A stretch of 26,579 nt of DNA from an uncultured Veillonella sp. GTDB lineage: Bacteria; Bacillota; Negativicutes; Veillonellales; Veillonellaceae. Below, one piece after another: positions 1 through 8,514 of the stretch (within the stretch, counting starts at the first letter, position 1; every line of letters starts with the position of its first letter). The position numbers and the translations under genes are program-made. The notes under the pieces were generated by a model. The model did no database searches. It saw nothing but the letters and a program-made list of their open reading frames with translations, and was not told where the DNA came from. The stretch spans positions 1 through 26,579 of the forward strand of contig USQK01000018.1 in the NCBI GenBank assembly GCA_900556785.1. Direction: 5' to 3'.

Positions 1-215
1 TCTCCAAGATATCTTGAAGCTATTTGAATAGCTCATTATTTGTTGTCGTTACATTTAAGTAACTTTGAATTATGGTTGGTTTTGACTTTGTCAAAACCCG
101 CACTCTGGCATATGTTCAATCGTATTGATTGATTACCTATCATTGTTCAGTTTTCAAAGATCTGTACCAGTTTCCACTACCTTCTTTCGAAGTGTTTCAT
201 CAACTGGCGACTTGA
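1..215 (-). other. Leader of a leftward rRNA operon (16S gene just outside window)
   Basis: Read on the minus strand, this stretch has the look of a Firmicute 16S leader. It has a boxA-like element with the core CTTTGAAAACTGAACA (within 144-163), of the kind found in Bacillus rRNA leaders and spacers. Three short hairpins follow: 78-86/90-98 (9 bp, 3-nt loop), 18-24/27-33 (7 bp) and the palindrome CAAGATATCTTG at 5-16. Two promoters lie upstream at 218-246 and 316-343. The sequence stops before any recognisable 16S 5' end, so the rRNA gene itself is inferred to lie left of position 1. Confidence 0.7.
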
Positions 216-217
216 TT

Positions 218-246
218 ATTCTATCAAGTTCAGCTCATTACGTCAA
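218..246 (-). promoter_or_regulatory. rRNA promoter P2 (proximal)
   Basis: On the minus strand TTGACG (241-246) is separated by exactly 17 nt from TAGAAT (218-223). The A/T-rich DNA just upstream (247-285) fits an UP element. Its position about 60 nt before the boxA-like element fits the proximal promoter of a tandem rRNA pair. Confidence 0.7.
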
Positions 247-315
247 GCACTTTTTAAAACTTTTTCAGAAGTTTTTTGTGCTCATCGTTTGTGCTGTGTC
301 CTAACGACTTGTATA

Positions 316-385
316 AGTATAGCACAAATAAAATAATCGTCAACATATAAAAACCTTGTTTTTACAACTTCATTTTAAATTCACT
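316..385 (-). promoter_or_regulatory. rRNA promoter P1 (distal) with A/T-rich UP-like region
   Basis: On the minus strand TTGACG (338-343) is followed after 16 nt by TATACT (316-321), preceded by TGC, which makes an extended -10. Upstream (344-385) are A and T tracts typical of an UP element. Together with the promoter at 218-246 this gives the tandem P1/P2 arrangement usual for rRNA operons. Confidence 0.7.
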
Positions 386-511
386 ACATCTCATTATAAG
401 CACGCCTTAATTCCTTATTAATTCAGGTTTTAAATTGTATAACACTTTTTTTCAATTACTTTAGTTCATTTTATTTTTAACTAACTTTCACTAATTACTA
501 CTAAAGCAAAA
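386..511. other. A/T-rich intergenic DNA, nothing recognised
   Basis: No open frame with a ribosome-binding site, no tRNA-like fold and no repeat stands out between the rRNA promoter region and the terminator at 512-553. Confidence 0.5.
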
Positions 512-553
512 AAATCCTTATAGGATACTTTCAAAAGTATCCTATAAGGATTT
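512..553 (-). terminator. Strong rho-independent terminator, 19-bp perfect stem
   Basis: Arms 512-530 and 535-553 are perfect inverse complements around a 4-nt loop. On the minus strand the stem runs into a T tract (TTTTTTTGCTTT), so it works mainly leftward. It ends transcription of the MFS remnant and insulates the rRNA promoters downstream. Confidence 0.85.
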
Positions 554-608
554 ATGGTTTTATCTAAATCTACGAAGGGAAACTTTCACAAATAAAATCC
601 CTATATAA

Positions 609-1369
609 CTATATTTCTAATGGAGTATATTTTTTAATCCATACATGATATAAACTGAGCGCTATGACCATAACTAACGCAGCAATAATATATAGGTATT
701 GATATCCTAATGCATTTGCCAGTAATGCAAGTATAATTGAACCAGCGCCTACACTTATATCAAGAGCTAAGAAATATGTCGCCGTTGATACACCTGCTCG
801 TTCAATAGGTGCTGATTGTATGGCTAACGCTTGAAATGCCGGCTGGGCCGCCCCATAGCCTAAGCCCAATAATGGGGCTGTAAGAATAATAGCCATTGGT
901 GTTGTGGCAAGGCCTAAGCCAAATAGGCCTAATATAAATAAGCCTAACCCAGGATAAATAATGAATTTAGATCCATAACGAGCATAGACTTTCCCCACCA
1001 AAGGTCGACTGATTATAATCATCAAAGCAAAGATAGCAAAAAAAGCACTACCCCAAATACCTGCGCCCATACTATTCAGCTCGATAGGAATAAATACTAA
1101 AACACCTGAATAAGTAAAACCTATGAATAAACCCATTAATGCCCAAGGCAAACTTTTACTTTCTATAAATTGAGAAATATGCCAGCCTTTGCGCTTAGAC
1201 AGTTTTGGTAAGGCTAACTCTTTTGAAAGAGGAATAACATTACTTAACAGCAATACGTCATCGCCAGTCCTGCATCTAAATCACTACCACTTAGTTCAGA
1301 AGTAATCACTATAGGTAATGCAGCTACCAATACATAATGAGTCATATATAATATGCCACAGACTAAAAA
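609..1369 (-). pseudogene. Disrupted MFS transporter gene (internal deletion and frameshift)
   Basis: The 3' part (609-1253) encodes about 214 residues resembling the C-terminal half of a major facilitator transporter. It starts at what looks like the end of TM6 (LLLSNVIPLSK), followed by a basic loop and six hydrophobic segments. Upstream, in another frame (about 1246-1366), the minus strand encodes a typical MFS TM1 region (FFLVCGILYMTHYVLVAALP ... DAGLAMTY) and then hits a stop. So TM1 is joined out of frame to TM6/7, with perhaps 130-150 residues missing (estimate from usual family size). No ATG or Shine-Dalgarno supports either piece; the 3' frame would need a TTG. The 5' end abuts the secF terminator, so the native start and promoter also seem lost. 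A half-transporter product is unlikely to function. Substrate unknown. Confidence 0.8.
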
Positions 1370-1401
1370 GAACCTCTCTAGACTGTATGCTAGAGAGGTT
1401 C
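1365..1401 (-). terminator. Terminator of the ruvC-secF superoperon
   Basis: Arms 1370-1381 and 1390-1401 form a perfect 12-bp stem with an 8-nt loop, followed on the minus strand by TTTTTAGT. It lies about 40 nt after the secF stop codon. Confidence 0.85.
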
Positions 1402-1440
1402 AGTACTTTTACCATTATTATAGTAAAAGCAGTTCATATA

Positions 1441-2337
1441 TTATTGTTGATTGCGGATATCGTTTTTATTGCGACTTTTCCACATAACCCATAAGGATGT
1501 AGCTACACAGATAGAGGAGTACGCACCACTAGCAAAACCGATAATCATACAAAGAGCAAAGTTCTTTGTAGTGTCCCCACCGAACAGATAAAGGGATACA
1601 CAGGCGAACATAACTGTAGCCAATGTATAGAAACTACGGTGAATACTTTGTGTAATAGATGCATTCGCAAGATCTGCAAATGTATCAGAACGTTTATGTG
1701 TATGTGTATTTTCACGAACACGGTCAAAGATAACTACAGACTCATTCATGGAGTAACCTACAACCGTAAGAATAGCAGCAAGGAAAGACGCATCAATTTC
1801 CAATTGGAAATAAGAGAATACGCCAAGCACCATGATTAAATCGTGGAAAATAGCAACAAGAGCAGAAATAGCAACTTTATATTCAAAACGATAAGAAATA
1901 TACAATGCTAATGCTGCGAATGCTATAACAAGATTTAACAACGCATGTTCTGTAACCTCAGAACCAATTACAGCACCTACAGTTTCAATACGTTTAACTG
2001 TATTGTTTCCAATAGATTTAGTCAAAGACTCTACAACAGCGGCACTTTCACTAGACTCGAGATTACGTGTACGAATCATTACGTCTTCGCCCGCTGTATC
2101 ACCAGTAGTATCACCGGAAAGCTGAATTTGTGCATTTTCAAGATTATATTCTTTTAGAACGTCACGAACTTGACTAACCTCTACAGGTTGATCAAATACA
2201 ACTTCAACAATCGTACCACCAGTATAATCAATACCAAAGTTAAACCCTTTAGTAAATATGGAAATTAAGCTGATTATAACGAGTGTGGAGGAAATAGCAA
2301 ACCACCAACGATGATGTTTAATTACGTCTAATGTCAT
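1441..2337 (-). CDS. secF: Protein translocase subunit SecF
   Basis: SecF works with SecD in the inner membrane, using the proton-motive force to help SecYEG/SecA move proteins outward. The 298-residue product has TM1 near residues 12-30, the conserved GIDYTGGT motif just after it, an external domain to about residue 130, and five more membrane segments. These include VVGYSMNESVVIFDRVREN, the SecF signature equivalent to the proton-path segment of SecD. Length is normal for the family. Its ATG overlaps the secD stop in an ATGA junction, so translation is probably coupled. It is the last gene of the operon, and a hairpin terminator follows. Confidence 0.96.
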   Translation of the reverse strand: MTLDVIKHHRWWFAISSTLVIISLISIFTKGFNFGIDYTGGTIVEVVFDQPVEVSQVRDVLKEYNLENAQIQLSGDTTGDTAGEDVMIRTRNLESSESAAVVESLTKSIGNNTVKRIETVGAVIGSEVTEHALLNLVIAFAALALYISYRFEYKVAISALVAIFHDLIMVLGVFSYFQLEIDASFLAAILTVVGYSMNESVVIFDRVRENTHTHKRSDTFADLANASITQSIHRSFYTLATVMFACVSLYLFGGDTTKNFALCMIIGFASGAYSSICVATSLWVMWKSRNKNDIRNQQ

Positions 2338-3608
2338 TTGCGTTTACCTCCTTTCAAAGATTTAGGTGCAAATGCGTCAGCACTTGTGCTCGGAGAAATA
2401 TTCGCACCAAACCAGAATGGATGGTTTGTAAAGTTACAATCGATTAATAAGCGCAATAGGAAATGACTCACAGTAATCGCAGTGAACATACTCACCACAA
2501 CACCTACGCCTAAGCTGATAGCGAAGCCTTTTACAGGGCCAGAGCCTAAAATAGTTAAGATACCAGCTGTAATGATAACGGATACGTTTGCATCAGTAAT
2601 TGTGGCTAACGCACGGCTAAAGCCTGCTTCCATAGCAACACGCATAGATTTGCCGGAAAATACCTCTTCCTTAAAACGTTCAAAGATAAGAATATTTGCA
2701 TCTACCGCAACACCCATGGATAAGATAATACCAGCAATACCTGGCAATGTCATAGTCGCATTAAAGCCCTTGCCCAACACGAGTAATAAGAGCATAACAT
2801 ATACAAGTAATGCTATATTAGCTACGATGCCAGAAAAACGATATAAGATAACCAAGAAAATCATAATCATTGCAATACCAGCACTGAAGGCTACAACAGA
2901 TTTATCCTTGGAGTCTTGCCCCAAAGAAGGACCTACTGTACGCACTTCCAATACATTAATTTTAACAGGCAATGCACCGGAACGTAATAAAATAGCCAAG
3001 TCTTTAGCTTCTTCTAAACTTTGACTACCAGAAATAGTGGCTTTACCACCTGTAATTGCTTGTTGTACTACAGGATTAGTCAATTCTTTACCATCCAATG
3101 TAATGGCAATACGACGACCAATATTTTTAGATGTTAAATCAGCAAACTTCTTAGCCCCTTCATCACTTAATTCAATAGCAACGAGTGGTTGTTTATTTTG
3201 ACCTAACTCTTCTTTAGCATCTTTTAAGTCATCACCAGTCATAACAGTTTGACCTTGGTCGTTTTTAAATTCCAAGACCGCTGTTTTACCGATACGTTTA
3301 ATCGCTTCGTCAGGATCTTTTACACCTGGCAATTCAATGATAATACGACGAGCACCTTCACGTTGTACCAATGGTTCAGATAAACCCATTTCATTAATAC
3401 GACGCTCTAAGATTTGCTTCGCCCGTTCCACTGCATCATTGTCAGCTGTACCAGTCGCAGAGTCCTCTGCTTCCAATACGATATGCGTACCACCTTGCAA
3501 GTCTAGTCCTTGTTTCAAAGAGCCTGCTAATGGTTGAATAAAATACGCAAATAATCCAATGATGGCAGCAATGACTACTAAAAACTTGATAATAGCTTTA
3601 CCGTTCAA
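2334..3608 (-). CDS. secD: Protein translocase subunit SecD
   Basis: SecD is the partner of SecF in the auxiliary Sec export complex. The 424-residue product has an N-terminal TM (about 6-27), the GLDLQGG motif at about 34-40, a large external domain, and a C-terminal bundle with GVAVDANILIFERFKEE, the segment carrying the conserved Asp used in proton coupling. It is shorter than E. coli SecD, as usual for Firmicute forms. The start appears to be TTG: GGGAG lies 9 nt upstream and no ATG is suitably placed. The gene sits 18 nt after the folate gene and overlaps secF by 4 nt. Confidence 0.95.
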   Translation of the reverse strand: MNGKAIIKFLVVIAAIIGLFAYFIQPLAGSLKQGLDLQGGTHIVLEAEDSATGTADNDAVERAKQILERRINEMGLSEPLVQREGARRIIIELPGVKDPDEAIKRIGKTAVLEFKNDQGQTVMTGDDLKDAKEELGQNKQPLVAIELSDEGAKKFADLTSKNIGRRIAITLDGKELTNPVVQQAITGGKATISGSQSLEEAKDLAILLRSGALPVKINVLEVRTVGPSLGQDSKDKSVVAFSAGIAMIMIFLVILYRFSGIVANIALLVYVMLLLLVLGKGFNATMTLPGIAGIILSMGVAVDANILIFERFKEEVFSGKSMRVAMEAGFSRALATITDANVSVIITAGILTILGSGPVKGFAISLGVGVVVSMFTAITVSHFLLRLLIDCNFTNHPFWFGANISPSTSADAFAPKSLKGGKRK

Positions 3609-3626
3609 AATAGTTGCTCCCTTCTG

Positions 3627-4193
3627 CTATACACAATGTATAATGCCTTGCTCTGTCACAATTTTACTCATTCGTTGGTCTAATGCTTCCATTGGGATTG
3701 GTGTTTCCCATAATTGTACAGTCCAACATACGCCCATAAATGTACTTGGTGAAAGTTCCTTGAGAAATCGATCATAATACCCATTTCCCATTCCCATGCG
3801 ACCACCTTGACGGTCAAAGCCAGCACCAGGCACTAAAATCAAATCCAAGTCATGTGGATTAATAACCTCGTATGGCTCAGAGGGAATGCGTATATTTAAC
3901 ACACCCCGAGTGATAGATTCTAGAGACTTGAGACGAACTGCAATCATTGTCGTCTTATCTGTACAAACTGGAACATATACGGATTTACCATGTTCTAAAG
4001 CATGACGAATCACATCGTCTAAATTGGCCTCCTTGGGCATCGCCAAATAGGCCATAATGCTATTGGCTGATTTATATTCAGGAGTATTGACGATTTGCTC
4101 CGTCAACATTGATGTCCATGTATTACAATCAGCAACGGATAAAGCAGCGCGCTTGGACTTGCACGCCCGGCGCACTGCTTCCTTTGTATTCAT
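3627..4193 (-). CDS. 5-formyltetrahydrofolate cyclo-ligase (MTHFS)
   Basis: This enzyme converts 5-formyl-THF to 5,10-methenyl-THF with ATP, returning a storage or inhibitory folate to the one-carbon pool. The 188-residue protein shows the family's N-terminal basic helix (KEAVRRACKSKRAAL) and the conserved C-terminal substrate/ATP motif VPGAGFDRQGGRMGMGNGYYDRF. Length is normal. The start ATG overlaps the yajC stop by one base (TAATG), implying coupled translation. A folate gene between yajC and secD is a neighbourhood passenger; I see no direct functional tie to export. Confidence 0.92.
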   Translation of the reverse strand: MNTKEAVRRACKSKRAALSVADCNTWTSMLTEQIVNTPEYKSANSIMAYLAMPKEANLDDVIRHALEHGKSVYVPVCTDKTTMIAVRLKSLESITRGVLNIRIPSEPYEVINPHDLDLILVPGAGFDRQGGRMGMGNGYYDRFLKELSPSTFMGVCWTVQLWETPIPMEALDQRMSKIVTEQGIIHCV

Positions 4194-4483
4194 TATTTTT
4201 CTTCCTTGTTTTTCTTGGAAAGTACGTTAGCAATTGCAGAACGCGCAAATGTTAACTCCACTTTTTCAGATACTTGAACCTTTACTTTTTCATCATCAAG
4301 TTCAACGATTTCACCATAAATACCGCCAATTGTAACGATTTTTTGGCCTTTTTTCAAGCTACCTAACAAATTAGCGCGCTCTTTTTGTTGTTTCTTTTGT
4401 GGACGCCATAATAAAAAATAAAAGATTACGACCATCAACAAAATAGGCCAGCTAGTTTGCAACACTTGTAAAATATCTTCCAT
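4193..4483 (-). CDS. yajC: Preprotein translocase subunit YajC
   Basis: YajC is a small single-span membrane protein that associates with SecDF. The 96-residue product has one N-terminal TM (about residues 12-26) followed by the signature RPQKKQQKE and a cytoplasmic domain with LKKGQKIVTIGGIYGEI, as in the family. A clear AGGAGG lies 6 nt before the ATG. It follows tgt after a 77-nt gap, the largest within the operon. That gap has two TATACT-like hexamers on the minus strand but no convincing -35, so an extra internal promoter is possible, not shown. Confidence 0.95.
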   Translation of the reverse strand: MEDILQVLQTSWPILLMVVIFYFLLWRPQKKQQKERANLLGSLKKGQKIVTIGGIYGEIVELDDEKVKVQVSEKVELTFARSAIANVLSKKNKEEK

Positions 4484-4560
4484 TTTATCCTCCTAGTATA
4501 ATAAATATATTTTTCTTTTCTAGTATAGCCACCTAATATAGATTTGACTAGACTTAATTA

Positions 4561-5676
4561 CTATTTTTTAAAGCTATCCCAAAACTGCATTCTAAATTGA
4601 GGGAATCGATCTTCCAAAATAGCTTGTCGCATTTGACGCATAAACTCAAGCAAGAAGTAGAGATTATGGTATGTTACGAGACGCAATGCCAAAATTTCTT
4701 CCGCCTTATACAAGTGACGAATATAAGCGCGGGAATAATTTTTACATGTATAGCACTGACAGCCTTCTTCTAAAGGACCCCAATCATGAGCAAACTGCGC
4801 ATTTCGAATGTTAAGGCGCCCCTTCCAAGTCATAGCCATCCCATTTCGAGCAACACGTGTTGGATATACGCAGTCAAACATATCAATACCACGTGCCACG
4901 CCTTCAACGAGACAGTCCGCTGTACCAACGCCCATCAAGTAACGAGCCTTATTAGTTGGCAACAATGGTGTGGTATATTCCAAAATCTCATTCATTAAAT
5001 CATGAGGTTCCCCAACGGATAAGCCGCCGATACTATAGCCTTCAAAGTCCATAGCGACTAACTCTTCCGCACTTTGTTTACGCAAGTCTTTATACATGCC
5101 GCCTTGAACGATACCAAACATACCTTGACGGTCATGAGCCTTACGAGCCTCTTGGCAACGATGAGCCCAACGTGTGGTACGCGCTGTAGAACGCTTCGCA
5201 TAATCATGATCTGCTGGATATGGAATACATTCATCAAAGGCCATCGCAATATCAGAACCTAATTGCTCTTGTACCTTTGTGGCAACTTCTGGAGATAAAA
5301 ACTGTTTAGAACCATCAATATGTGATCTAAAAGTTACACCTTCTTCAGTAATCTTACGCATGTCGCCTAAGCTAAATACTTGGAATCCACCGCTATCAGT
5401 TAAAATAGCTTGATCCCAATTCATAAACTTATGCAACCCACCTGCTTCTTCCACAAGTTCAGGACCAGGACGAAGGAATAAATGGTACGTATTACTCAAG
5501 ATAACTTGAGAACCAATAGCCTTTAATTCTTCAGGTGTCATTGTTTTAACAGTTGCCTGTGTACCTACAGGCATAAACATTGGGGTTTGGAAGGTGCCAT
5601 GTGGTGTATGCAATAAACCTGCACGTGCCCCCGTATGAGGACATGTCTTTTGTAATTCATAAGTAATACTTGGCAT
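4561..5676 (-). CDS. tgt: tRNA-guanine transglycosylase
   Basis: Tgt exchanges guanine-34 in the wobble position of GUN-anticodon tRNAs for the queuosine precursor preQ1. The 371-residue length is typical of the bacterial enzyme. Visible hallmarks are TDSGGFQVFSL with the substrate-binding/catalytic Asp94, the GVGTADCLVEGVARGIDMFD segment carrying the nucleophile Asp, and the zinc site CQCYTC followed by a His in RHLYKAEE. The start is ATG preceded by AGGAGG. The queA stop lies 8 nt upstream; queA acts in the next step of the same pathway. Confidence 0.96.
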   Translation of the reverse strand: MPSITYELQKTCPHTGARAGLLHTPHGTFQTPMFMPVGTQATVKTMTPEELKAIGSQVILSNTYHLFLRPGPELVEEAGGLHKFMNWDQAILTDSGGFQVFSLGDMRKITEEGVTFRSHIDGSKQFLSPEVATKVQEQLGSDIAMAFDECIPYPADHDYAKRSTARTTRWAHRCQEARKAHDRQGMFGIVQGGMYKDLRKQSAEELVAMDFEGYSIGGLSVGEPHDLMNEILEYTTPLLPTNKARYLMGVGTADCLVEGVARGIDMFDCVYPTRVARNGMAMTWKGRLNIRNAQFAHDWGPLEEGCQCYTCKNYSRAYIRHLYKAEEILALRLVTYHNLYFLLEFMRQMRQAILEDRFPQFRMQFWDSFKK

Positions 5677-5684
5677 AGTCCCTC

Positions 5685-6710
5685 CTAACGAATAAACATA
5701 GCGTCGCCAAAGCTAAAGAAGCGATAACGTTCTCGAACAGCTTCTTCGTAGGCCGCTAAACAATGTTCACGACCGGCTAATGCACTAATCAACATTAACA
5801 ATGTAGATTGAGGCAAATGGAAATTCGTTACTAATGCATCAATCATCTTAAATTTATAACCAGGATAGATAAAAATTTGAGTCCATCCACTAATACCTTG
5901 TAGTATACCGTCATCATTGGTAGCAGACTCGAGTGTACGTACAGATGTAGTACCTACCGCAATAATACGGCGTCCGTTTCTCTTAGCTGCATTAATACGG
6001 TCAGCGGTTTCTTGAGATACAACGAAGAACTCACTATGCATCTCATGATCTTCAATCGACTCTGCCGATACAGGTCTAAAAGTACCAAGACCAACATGCA
6101 ATGTTACAAACTCAAGCTCTACGCCTTTAGCTTTTATTTTTTCTAAAAGCTCTGGTGTGAAGTGTAGACCTGCAGTTGGAGCCGCAGCAGAACCTTTCTC
6201 CTTAGCATATACCGTTTGATAACGGTCTTTATCTTCTAACTTTTCATGAATATATGGAGGTAATGGCATTTCACCAATTTCTTGTATCACATCATCAAAT
6301 ACACCATTGCAAGTGAACTCAATGATACGGCCTCCAAATTCAGTCTTATCTATTACAGTCCCACTTAAGCGGTCGTCAAACTCTATGACTTGACCAACAG
6401 GACATTTTTTACCAGGTTTAACAAGGCATTTCCACCGGTTTTCACCACATGGAGTGAGGAGCAATACCTCTACCTTGCCACCAGAACCTTGCCGTTGACC
6501 ATATAATCTTGCAGGAATAACCTTTGTATTATTAAATACAAGTACATCCCCTTCATGAAGTTCATCAAGCAAATCGTAAAAATGCTCTTTATGCGCAACC
6601 TCACCGGTAACCTTATCCAAGGTTAACAGTCTTGCTGTATCGCGAGGTTCTACAGGATGTTGCGCAATTAGTTCCTCTGGCAATTCATAATCAAAATCTG
6701 TAACTTTCAT
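5685..6710 (-). CDS. queA: S-adenosylmethionine:tRNA ribosyltransferase-isomerase
   Basis: QueA transfers and isomerises the ribosyl part of SAM onto the preQ1 base in tRNA to form epoxyqueuosine. The 341-residue product contains the family segments VLVFNNTKVIPARLYG, AAPTAGLHFTPELL and VTNFHLPQSTLLMLISALAG in the expected order, and its length is normal. It sits 11 nt after the SpoIID-domain gene and 8 nt before tgt. The start is ATG with AAGG upstream. Confidence 0.96.
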   Translation of the reverse strand: MKVTDFDYELPEELIAQHPVEPRDTARLLTLDKVTGEVAHKEHFYDLLDELHEGDVLVFNNTKVIPARLYGQRQGSGGKVEVLLLTPCGENRWKCLVKPGKKCPVGQVIEFDDRLSGTVIDKTEFGGRIIEFTCNGVFDDVIQEIGEMPLPPYIHEKLEDKDRYQTVYAKEKGSAAAPTAGLHFTPELLEKIKAKGVELEFVTLHVGLGTFRPVSAESIEDHEMHSEFFVVSQETADRINAAKRNGRRIIAVGTTSVRTLESATNDDGILQGISGWTQIFIYPGYKFKMIDALVTNFHLPQSTLLMLISALAGREHCLAAYEEAVRERYRFFSFGDAMFIR

Positions 6711-6721
6711 CGTAATCCTTA

Positions 6722-8512
6722 TTAGTACATTTTCTTCAATGTAATGCCACTATAGTAGTGACGCAAAATAGTTTGGTAATAATTTGTATCTCCAGGATTA
6801 GCGCGCTTTGCCATTTCCGCAGCGCCCCATTGAGACATACCAAGGCCATGACCCCAACCGTGGCCTTTAATATAAACAGTATCATTCTTGCCAGTAAAGC
6901 TATGATAAGCCTTACCCGTGCCTTTAGCAGGATTGTGATTTACATAGAAATCAAACAATGTAGATTTTAAACCTAAAATGCTACGTAGTGCATCACCATC
7001 TACAGTAGTTTTTCCAGAGGTACCTATGAAAGTAGCACTCTTTATACGACCTGATACACCGCGGTCGTATGTTTGTTGCCCAGGCTTACCAAGCGGGGTC
7101 AACTGAATGCTCTTCAATTTACCTACCCCTTTACTTGCCGCATTAAGTTTACTTTCAAGAGCTTGACGAGAGGTAGTGACAGTCCAATTCGATGTAGATG
7201 TACCAGTACTAAAGTCTTTTACCCCTTTTAAGTATGGCACATCACTGCCCCAAACATTTACACTATCCTCTGTATAGCCACCTCCATCGGAATGGAACAA
7301 GGCATTAATAGGACGTTGATCATAAAGCATAACTATGCCTTTAGTTTTATTTACAGCATTTGTGGTAGCTTGAGATTCACCACTCACACCACTGTATACT
7401 TGATGATCCGTGGAATTGCTCACATCATAAAATTTACCTTTATTTTGTTCCATCGTATGAAGAGCATAGGTGCGAGCTGCTACGGCTTGCGCTTCTAATG
7501 CAGCAGCCGGCCAAGACGGTACTACCTCTTGTGGAACAACACCATACAGGTAATCCTCAAGAGGCACAGAGTTGATGATCATCATGGTTCCATTGTTGGC
7601 ACGTAATGTGAGCCCACCACGATAACCTTTACCTTCGAACAAAAATGGTGCATCACTATTCGCAGGCTTCAATGTAACCACACTATCAATAGTCTTTCCA
7701 TTTACAGCAATCTTGCCGCCGCGAACGCCAATAGATGTACCACGATTAGCACTGATTGTGCTAACTTGACCATTACCGCTGTTCAACACAACCATATTAG
7801 CTGTAGATGTAACAGTAGCATCAGAGCTACGACTACCTAGTAGAACACGTACATTTGGCATGTTTTCTTTGCGTTCTGTAGCAGGCGTCACTACGGAGCC
7901 CACTTTGTTGCGAGTAATAACTGCTGTATTGGCTTGAATGCTATTCGCATCCGTTGTTTTTACTACCTTTTTAGTAGCAGTTTTTTCAGTAGCTCTCTTT
8001 TTTACTACAGGCTTTTCATCAGTAACTGCAGGTTTAGCAATTGGCTTCGAAGTACCAGAAGCCGCAGGTTTTATAGTCGTTGTAGCTTTACCTGTAGTGG
8101 CTGATTTCGTAGCTGTTGCATTAGTACTAGATTTCGCAGTACTAGTTGATTTTGTTGCACTAACTGGTTTAGCCGGCGTTACCGGCTTTGTAGATGTAGC
8201 AGGCTTTGCTACACTAACCGGTTTTGCACTAGGTTTAGCCATCGTAGATGCAGCAGTTGACTTAGAAACCGTTTTAGTTATTGTAACCGGCTTTGCAGCT
8301 GGTTTAGTAGCAAGTGGACGAAAACTAGATTTCTTCGTCGTATTTACTTTCGATACAGTTGTATTAGATACTGTTAATTTTGGCGTTGGCTTTTTCGTTA
8401 CCACTGCACCTTTATTTTGCAGCGTCGCTCCATGTGCTATAGAAGCACCGCCAATGTTTACACCTAAAAACAAAGTGGCCATTATCATCAATTGTAATCG
8501 TTTTGTTTTCAT
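6722..8512 (-). CDS. SpoIID/LytB-domain cell-wall protein with long low-complexity linker
   Basis: This is a 596-residue exported protein. Residues 1-28 look like a signal peptide (MKTKRLQLMIMATLFLG core, cleavage near AHGA). Residues about 30-215 are low-complexity Lys/Pro/Ala/Thr/Ser with degenerate KPV(S/T) repeats. The C-terminal part carries the SpoIID/LytB fold: PQEVVPSWP with Glu329, equivalent to the catalytic Glu of SpoIID lytic transglycosylases, then AAALEAQAVAARTYAL, and late HGWGHGLGMSQ with His551 and His555. Such domains cleave denuded glycan strands. The gene lies 2 nt after ruvB and 11 nt before queA, so it is co-transcribed with repair and tRNA genes. The linker may span the wall or bind it; that is inference. 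Fully extended antisense frames here are artefacts of the skewed composition. Confidence 0.88.
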   Translation of the reverse strand: MKTKRLQLMIMATLFLGVNIGGASIAHGATLQNKGAVVTKKPTPKLTVSNTTVSKVNTTKKSSFRPLATKPAAKPVTITKTVSKSTAASTMAKPSAKPVSVAKPATSTKPVTPAKPVSATKSTSTAKSSTNATATKSATTGKATTTIKPAASGTSKPIAKPAVTDEKPVVKKRATEKTATKKVVKTTDANSIQANTAVITRNKVGSVVTPATERKENMPNVRVLLGSRSSDATVTSTANMVVLNSGNGQVSTISANRGTSIGVRGGKIAVNGKTIDSVVTLKPANSDAPFLFEGKGYRGGLTLRANNGTMMIINSVPLEDYLYGVVPQEVVPSWPAAALEAQAVAARTYALHTMEQNKGKFYDVSNSTDHQVYSGVSGESQATTNAVNKTKGIVMLYDQRPINALFHSDGGGYTEDSVNVWGSDVPYLKGVKDFSTGTSTSNWTVTTSRQALESKLNAASKGVGKLKSIQLTPLGKPGQQTYDRGVSGRIKSATFIGTSGKTTVDGDALRSILGLKSTLFDFYVNHNPAKGTGKAYHSFTGKNDTVYIKGHGWGHGLGMSQWGAAEMAKRANPGDTNYYQTILRHYYSGITLKKMY

Positions 8513-8514
8513 TA

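Noticed and set aside
2482..3024. 180-residue plus-strand frame
   Set aside because: It is fully antisense to secD, has no Shine-Dalgarno, and its composition mirrors the secD codons.
4484..4560. Internal promoter between tgt and yajC
   Set aside because: TATACT-like hexamers are present but no -35 or TGn extension fits, so it was not listed as a promoter.
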